Assembly: GCA_001430745.1 (NCBI GenBank) | Contig: KQ481993.1 | Span: 712,816 to 752,322, forward strand | Source of the DNA: Auxenochlorella pyrenoidosa | Taxonomy: Eukaryota; Chlorophyta; Trebouxiophyceae; Chlorellales; Chlorellaceae | Length of the DNA stretch: 39,507 nucleotides | Direction of reading: 5' to 3' | Part shown: positions 33,901 to 39,507 of the stretch, in pieces | Position numbering within the stretch: position 1 is the first letter of the stretch | Layout of the letters: each line of letters begins with the position of its first letter | Program-made: the position numbers and the translations under genes | The notes under the pieces: generated by a model | The model's database searches: none | The model's input: the letters and a program-made list of their open reading frames with translations, nothing else | What the model was told of the DNA's origin: nothing

Positions 33901-36696
33901 ACAGCCTTGCTGCATGTGCTCGGAAGCTGCTGCTAGTGCAGGAGCTGCAGGCCGGCCCTCAGGGCAAAGCCCGCTCCATGGAGGCTTGGCAGCTGCTGGA
34001 GGCTGCCCTCGCAACGGAGGTAGCCGCCAGCGTGGTGCCTGCAGCTGCCCGCCTGCTGACGGCCGACCCCCAGCCATATGCCGGCATCCTGCCGGCAGAG
34101 GCTCGCAAGCTTGCTGTAGCTGCAGATGTGATCCTCAGCAACAGCGCGGCGCACATGCGGCCTTTTGAGCAGCTGCTGGTGCAGCCCGCCGCCGAGCAGT
34201 CAGGCAACGAGGCAGCGCAGGCAGCGGCGCTGCACTACGCCGCGCTGAAAGCAGCAGTCGCCTCTGCGCCGCGCTCTGCCAGCCAGTGGTGCCAGTGGGC
34301 AGCCTGGCTGCACCGCTTTGCGCTGCAGCAGCAAGAGCAGCAGTCAGCAGCAGGGCTGGCAGTCACGCAGGCAGCATGGGCAGCGTCTTTTGCAGCCAGC
34401 TGCCAGGCGCTTGTCCATGGCGCTGCAAGTGGCGTTGGCGAGAGCACCAGCGGCTTTGGTGCCCTGCCGGTGCTGCTCCAGGTGCTGCAGATGCTGGGGC
34501 AGCAGGGCAGCGCTGTTTACATGCCCTCAGACGCAGCCGCGCAGCTGGCAGGTGTGCCTGCAGCCGCTTGGCTGCCGGTTGTGCCTCAGCTCATATCCAC
34601 CCTGGCAGCAGCTGGCAGCAGCAGCAGCGGCAACAGCAACTTGGAACTCGCACTGAGCCTACTGCACCACATTGGCAGCGCAGCGCCCTGCCAGGTGCTG
34701 CTGCCAGCCTTGGTGGCAACGGCACAGGCCACCGCTGCCGACGCTGCCAGCGCTGCACCCGCGGGCCGCCCATTGGGGCTGCTGGTGCAGCGGTTGCAGG
34801 GGGAGCACCCTGCGCTGGCCCGGCAGCTGCGCGTGCTAGTGACAGAAGCTGCCAGGCTGGCGGTACTGCCAGAGGAGCACTGGCAGGCGGTGCTGCAGGA
34901 AGCCGCCGCCACCGCAGCAAAGCGGCTCCAGGCGCAGCAGAGGGCAGCCAGGCGCATGGCAGCCGGAGTCGCCACTGGGCTGGACAGCAACGCTGGCGAT
35001 GCCGGCAGCGCCAGCGATGGGCCTGCAGAGGGCTGCTCGGAGGACGGATGCAGCTACTTGGCAGCGCTGGGCCCGGTCCTGCTGCCCCTGCAGCAGCAGC
35101 TGCAAGTAGCCGAGGCGGCGCAGCCTCAGACGCCTCACGAGCGCCGCTTTCAACTGCAGTGGCTGACCCGCCTGCAGCGCCTGCTGCAACAGCTTGTTGA
35201 GCCGCTGTCGAGCCCATGCGGCGCTGCGCCGGCAGGGGCTGGCACAGCGGCTCCCACTCCGGAGCAGCAGCAGCGTCTGCACCAGCGGCCGGTGGCGCTG
35301 CTTCGGGCCGCGGCCTCTGAGCTTGCGGTGGCGCTGCGGGCAAAGCAGCTGGCGCTCGCCGACGTGGCGCCAGCGCTTGCTGAGCTGGCAGACACAGGCA
35401 TCCCCATCCCGGGGTCTGTGCCTGCAGCATGTGCAGTCGCGGCCGATGCAGCAGGTGGCAGCGCTCCCACCCTGGCACGCGTGGCGGGCGAGGTGGCGGT
35501 GCTTTCCACAAAGACGCGGCCCAAGCGCCTGACGCTGATCGCCAGCGACGGCAGCCAGCACTCCTTCCTCCTCAAGGCAAGGCCGCCTGTCCTGCCCCGT
35601 ATTGGTCATGTGGTAGGGTAGATCATTATCCTGGTACCGTGGAGACCTAGTGCTTCGCTTGATCATGACCATCTGGCCTCTGGAATGCCATGTAGGGTCT
35701 CTGAACTGCCCTTCTGAGGTTTCCTGTCCGACTGCAGGGCAGGGAGGACTTGAGGGCTGAGGCGCGGCTCATGCAGCTGCTCCGCGCCTGCCACGCTGCG
35801 CTGCAGCACCCGGGCGCCCCCCAGGGCAGCAGCCTGGCGGTGCACTGCTTTGAAGTGACGCCGCTGGGACCCAGGCTGGGCCTGGTGCAGGTGGGGGCCG
35901 GCACAAGCGACGCACAGAACAGCCCTTGCTGTTGGGCAAACCCGCTCTGTGTTATGCGGCCCCTCGGCTTGCGCGCCCGCCCGCCCTGTCAGCACTCCAG
36001 CCGATGCCTGTTTTCTCAAATCCTGCCGCACTGTGATGCAGTGGGTGGAGGACGCGGTGCCCCTGTACGAGCTCTACACTGCCTGGCAGCAGGGCCAGGC
36101 GCAGCGCCAGCGGCTGCTGGCCACTGTTTCCGCCGACGCCGGCGGCCGGCAGCCCCCGGCGCAGCAGCAGCAGCTGCGACCAGCGGACCTGTTCTATGCA
36201 AAGCTCAGGGTGCGGCCCGGCTCACTTGCACACCTCTGATCCCTGGCCACCAGTGTGCTGTGTCAGTTGTTTGCTGCTGGCCAGCGGCCTTGCCTGCCCT
36301 GCTGCTTGCTGCCCTTGCCGAACCTGCCATGGATTAAGTTGGCGCTTGGCTGCAACTGCTGCAGGAGGCGGGCATCGACCCAGCAGCGCCTCGGGATGCC
36401 TGGCCTATGGAAAGGCTGGCCCGCGCCTTTGCAGGCATGGAGAAGTCAGGTGGGCAGGTGCTTTCTTGCTGCGCGTCCCACTGCCCCTCTGGCACGCAGC
36501 TCAGGTTGTGCATCTGCCCTATTGCCAGCCAGCCACCTGGTATGCGCCGTCATTCTCTCAGCATGTCACTTCTCTTGCCTTTTTTGCAGTTGATCGGCGG
36601 CTGCTGTGGAGGGAGCTGTGGGCGGGGTCTTCCGGCGCCGCCGACTGGTGGCAGCGGCAGCGCGCGTTCACGTCCTCTGCGGCCGCCATGAGCATG
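27910..36696 (+). CDS. SMG1: SMG1-like PI3K-related kinase, 12 exons, kinase domain incomplete
   Basis: SMG1 phosphorylates UPF1 in nonsense-mediated mRNA decay. Exons: 27910-28281, 28442-28835, 29000-29147, 29294-29365, 29497-31584, 31710-32085, 32225-33130, 33312-35576, 35738-35890, 36042-36209, 36365-36449, 36590-36696, giving about 2378 residues with closing phases. Seen: a disordered Gln/Arg/Gly-rich N-terminus (1-95), a long Ala/Leu-rich helical-repeat and FAT-like body, the SMG1-typical ARLRTHHGGPAQTLAALEHS, and then the kinase N-lobe. Homology ends at SSAAAMSM; no catalytic loop (DRHxxN), DFG-like motif or FATC follows before the next gene. If exon 12 is not spliced, the frame runs on with unrelated sequence to a TGA at 37135-37137. 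The introns after 29365 and 35576 have GC donors. Assignment to SMG1 rather than TOR, ATM or ATR rests on these segments. A few exon joins in the repeat region could be missed. Confidence 0.82.
35500..36696 (+). other. SMG1 kinase N-lobe, cut before the catalytic loop
   Basis: Seen in order: TKTRPKRLTLIASDGS, HSFLLKGREDLRAEARLMQL (the FLLKG lysine is the expected ATP-binding residue), CFEVTPLGPRLGLVQWVEDA, PLYELYTAWQQ, RPADLFYAKL, WRELWAGSSGAADWW and SSAAAMSM. These match the SMG1 kinase domain up to the point where the family continues into GLGDRHLDN. In that place there is a GT (36697) and then sequence I cannot match in any frame. Confidence 0.8.
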
Positions 36697-37249
36697 GTGC
36701 GCCCCTGCTTCCTGCGCTGGCTGCCTGGTGTGGGTTGGCAGGCGGGCTGGCTCCTGGGGGTCACGCTGTCACGCCACTGTGGGGCTCCCGCCCCGATGTC
36801 GCCCTCCCTGGTGTGCCTCCTAAGGGACAGAACCCGGGGTGGTGAGCCCGCTCCTGCCATCTCTGTCTCGTTGTCGGGCGCGCCAGCGCATCGCTGGCGC
36901 TTGCCCAGCAATAGGAGTGGGGCTGCTGCATGGCCGGGCTCTGGTACAGTGCGAGGATGGTTTGGGCGTTACAGGGAGGGTGCAGCGTACAGCAGGAGGG
37001 GGGTGCAGGGCAAAAGCAGCAAGCAACAGGGAGTGCTGGAAGGGGTCAAAAAGAGCGCCTGCGAGGGCAGAGGGCACAGAGGGTCCTGCCAAGCAGGCCA
37101 GAAACACACACACAAGAGAATGAAGGGATTGAGATGAGGGCAGGCTCACGGGGCACGCGTCCTGTGGCGCAGCCTCGCTTGGGCACTTGGTTTTCCTGCC
37201 CTATCAGGCTCCGCCAACAGGTGGAGCCGACGGGATTCGGTGGCGGGCC
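36697..37249. other. Region after the last SMG1 homology; convergent with the acyltransferase gene
   Basis: About 550 bases in which I looked in all six frames for the rest of the PIKK kinase domain and the FATC tail and found nothing. The plus strand has no TGTAA here. A TTACA (minus-strand TGTAA) at 36969-36973 suits the converging gene. One plus-strand frame stays open to 37137 but has low-complexity, intron-like composition. Confidence 0.6.
36969..36973 (-). terminator. Possible TGTAA poly(A) signal of the acyltransferase gene
   Basis: TTACA on the plus strand reads TGTAA on the minus strand, about 280 bases after the acyltransferase stop. If it is used, that 3' UTR fills most of the gap to the SMG1 homology. 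Confidence 0.4.
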
Positions 37250-39507
37250 TCAGGGGTCGTTAATGAGCTCGTCCTTCTTGAAGTAGATGGACATCATCTG
37301 CGAGTACAGCGCCTCCTGCACGCTGTTCTTGCAGCGGATGTAGATGCTGCAGGGGGTCGGGGTGCGGAAGGCAGGCGGGTGGGTGGCGCCGCAGGCAGCG
37401 CAGGCGGCAGCAGTCTGCAGCATGCCGTGGCGCCCGCCCTGTGCCAGGCGCGGGCTGAGCGGCGGCTGCAGGCCAGCCCACGCTGCGCCTCCTGCCTCGA
37501 TGTCTGTGCAGCCCCGGCACACACCTGACGGGGTAGCCGGTGAACCCGATGGCCGTCTTGGCGGAGCGGCGGGAGGCGCCCAGGTCGATCCAGTTGATGC
37601 TGGGGTCGGCGATGCCCACCCTGACGTACTGCAGAGCGGTTCACACAGTTGGAATGGGGGAGAGATCAAGTCCTTGTGGTGGGGCTTGCTGGCTTAGCGA
37701 AGCAGGGAACGCTGCTGGAGCGAGCGGCATGCAGGTGCGCCCCTGATGGTGCGAGAACCCTGCGCCAGCCCGGCACACACGCGCACGCACCCCAACCAAA
37801 AGCTAATTTAATTGAAACGAGGAATTGCCATGCCTGGGGCAGGCCCCGCACCTCGTACAGCATGTTGAAGTAGGAGGAGCAGGTGCGGCTCTTCTCGTTG
37901 TCGTAGGCGGTGCCGCACCACATGGGCATCAGCGTGTCACCCGCGCGCACCCCCGTGCAAAAGGTCACCAGGTCGCCGCTGTCCTTGTCCTGCGGGGGCC
38001 CGGGGGCGCGGGCATGAGCACGCAGGCACGACTGCACCTGTGCTGGGCGCCAACAGGGTTGTGTGTGGTGCATCTGAGCTGCTGAGGCAGCTGAGCTGTA
38101 CACACGCTTGGCGCGAGCTACAGAGGGCTGGGTCTGCGACTGCTGCAGCGGCGCCCCGCTGCGGCTGTCGCAAGGCACAACCACCTGTTGCTGCGGCCTC
38201 TGCACTGTGTTGTCCCTTCCCATGGGCAGCCCCGGCCCCCTCACCCGGATGAGCATGACATTGAGGTCTGGGGTGGTCAGGTGGAAGTCGAAAAACTCAT
38301 CTTCCGTCAGCACCGTGAAGCCGTTGCGCTCGCCCGTGCTGCGGGGATGGGGGGCCGCAGCGCAGGCGAGGAGTCAAGAGCGCCCCCCCGCACAGCCTTG
38401 CAGTGCGCATGTGCCCATCCCAGCACGGGCACCTGCCTGCCTCAGCCGCTGGAACTGCCTGCGGCTCCCGGCGCTGAACGTCTATCGCCTGCCCATCCCC
38501 TACTCTGCTTCTGGCACCACCCGGTAGCGCCCACTTTTTGTACAGCGGCCAGAGCGAGTCCACCAGCTCCTTGCTGCCCGGCGGCAGGGGCACGTACTCG
38601 CACGTCAGCCCCTGCGCAAACCTGCAGGGCAGCCGAGGGCAGCGTCGGCGCTCAGGCAGGGCTTGGTGACGCGCAGCCGTTAGGTGCTGCTGCACAGCAG
38701 GCCTGGGCAGGGTGGGCATGCACAGCCCCTACCACGCCAAGGCCTGCAGTGCCGCACGCCCTTCAGCTGGCTCGGCCCTCTCATGCCTGGCGCCTGCCCG
38801 CGCCCGCCGGCCCCTCACTTCTTCTGGCGGTCCTTGAAGTTCCAGCGCCCCTTCTTGGACAGCAGCTTGGTGTAGTCGTCCATGCTCTTCATCTGGCTGA
38901 CGTCCAGCTTGAAGATGTCGGACAGCGGGATCTGGGCAGCACGCGGGGGCAGGCACGGGCAGGGGCAGGCGCGGTGTGGGCACGCAGCGTGCGCAGCGGC
39001 GGCATGCTGCCTGGCGCGAGCATGCGTAGCCTGAAGGGCGCGCAGCGGCGCGCCTCAGGGCCGTGCGCCCGCCCAGCGCCGCCTGGCAGCGCCCCACCTC
39101 GATCCACAAGTAGCCCTTGTCCTTGATCTTCTTGCCGGGGGCGTCGATCACCGCAAAGATGGGCGCCGCTGCGCGCTCCGGCTTGGGCACCGCCTGCAGG
39201 CGGGCGGGGCGCCCCAAGGCAGGCAGCGGACATCAAGGAGGCGTGGTGCGGGGCACAGAGGGGGCAGCAAGAGCATCGCGCGCGAGCCGCAGCCTGCGCC
39301 CCTCCTGGCTGGCCAGGTGCCGCCAGAAACAGCGGATTACGGCAGTACTAGTGTGCGGCGTGGCCCCACCTCTCGGTAGTTCTCCAGCCCGCCCGACACG
39401 TCCCCCGAGGGCTTGGCCACCACCACCACGTGGTCCATGATGGGCAGCTGCACAAACGGCTGCAGCGCGTAGGGCAGCTTGATGTACCCGGCAATAGGGT
39501 AGCGCTG
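37250..39507 (-). CDS. GNAT/FemAB-like acyltransferase-fold protein, N-terminus outside window
   Basis: Visible exons in gene order, minus strand: 39370-39507 (cut by the edge), 39098-39193, 38819-38931, 38535-38621, 38245-38338, 37852-37989, 37525-37628, 37250-37346, giving 288 residues with closing phases and a TGA at 37250-37252. The pattern resembles bacterial FemAB/BioF2-type N-acyltransferase domains: a strand ending in YLWIEIPLSDIFKLD, a basic segment DDYTKLLSKKGRWNFKDRQK, GLTCEYVPLP, a helix with LYKNTGERNGF and LTEDEFFDF, VMLIRDKDSGDLVTF, AGDTLMPMWCG, SSYFNMLYEYVRVG and WIDLGASRRSAKTAIGF. The substrate is unknown; in bacteria such domains transfer aminoacyl or acyl groups. The N-terminal domain is off the edge, so other domains may be present. 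All introns use GT-AG. Real gene: near certain; family: moderate. Confidence 0.6.

Noticed and set aside
36697..37137. Continuation of the SMG1 kinase by read-through after AAMSM
   Set aside because: The frame is open to TGA at 37137, but the sequence has no PIKK similarity and its composition is that of an intron or UTR. I treat it as noncoding.
37250..39507. A first guess that this is the FACT subunit SPT16
   Set aside because: The segments do not match SPT16 aminopeptidase-like or middle domains. The order of motifs fits a GNAT/FemAB-type acyltransferase better.
1..39507. A biosynthetic or defence gene cluster, mobile element, CRISPR array, or RNA genes
   Set aside because: The genes are functionally unrelated, intron-rich and typically eukaryotic. 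I found no transposase, terminal repeats, spacer array, or tRNA/rRNA signature on either strand.

Overview
The window looks like nuclear DNA of a GC-rich green alga, most likely a chlorophyte of the trebouxiophyte or Chlorella type. This is inferred from the high GC content, the many short introns (about 77 counted by hand), Ala/Gln/Ser-rich proteins full of GCN and CAG codons, TGTAA motifs downstream of stop codons as in chlorophyte poly(A) signals, and a PHYLLO fusion gene, which belongs to photosynthetic eukaryotes. I see no bacterial operons, rRNA, tRNA, CRISPR array or recognisable transposon.

Layout. (1) 1-7490, minus strand: a 24-exon gene for DNA topoisomerase II; its 3' end lies off the left edge. 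(2) 7491-8436: a divergent promoter region with a short uORF. (3) 8437-18766, plus strand: an 18-exon PHYLLO gene fusing MenF, MenD, MenC and MenH, which takes chorismate to o-succinylbenzoate for phylloquinone (vitamin K1). (4) 19263-about 21517, minus strand: a 7-exon YlmH-like S4 RNA-binding protein, probably plastid. (5) 22269-24417 and 24924-26847, plus strand: a tandem pair of 7-exon glutathione S-transferase genes with the same exon structure and a 125-bp identical tract. (6) 27910-about 36696, plus strand: a 12-exon SMG1-like PI3K-related kinase gene for nonsense-mediated decay, whose homology stops inside the kinase domain. (7) 37250-39507, minus strand: a GNAT/FemAB-like acyltransferase gene whose 5' end lies off the right edge.

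The genes are unrelated housekeeping and metabolic genes packed closely together. They do not form a functional cluster, although PHYLLO and the S4 protein both point to the photosynthetic plastid. Exon borders were set by hand from homology, splice dinucleotides and reading phase. The phases close through every gene, so most borders should be exact; the first and last exons and one PHYLLO donor are less certain.

The points most worth a second look are the SMG1 gene that ends before its catalytic loop, the repeated use of GC-AG introns (8 of about 77, one shared by both GST copies), the complete isochorismate synthase module inside PHYLLO, the GST gene-conversion tract, and a G-quadruplex motif touching a 5' splice site in the S4 gene.
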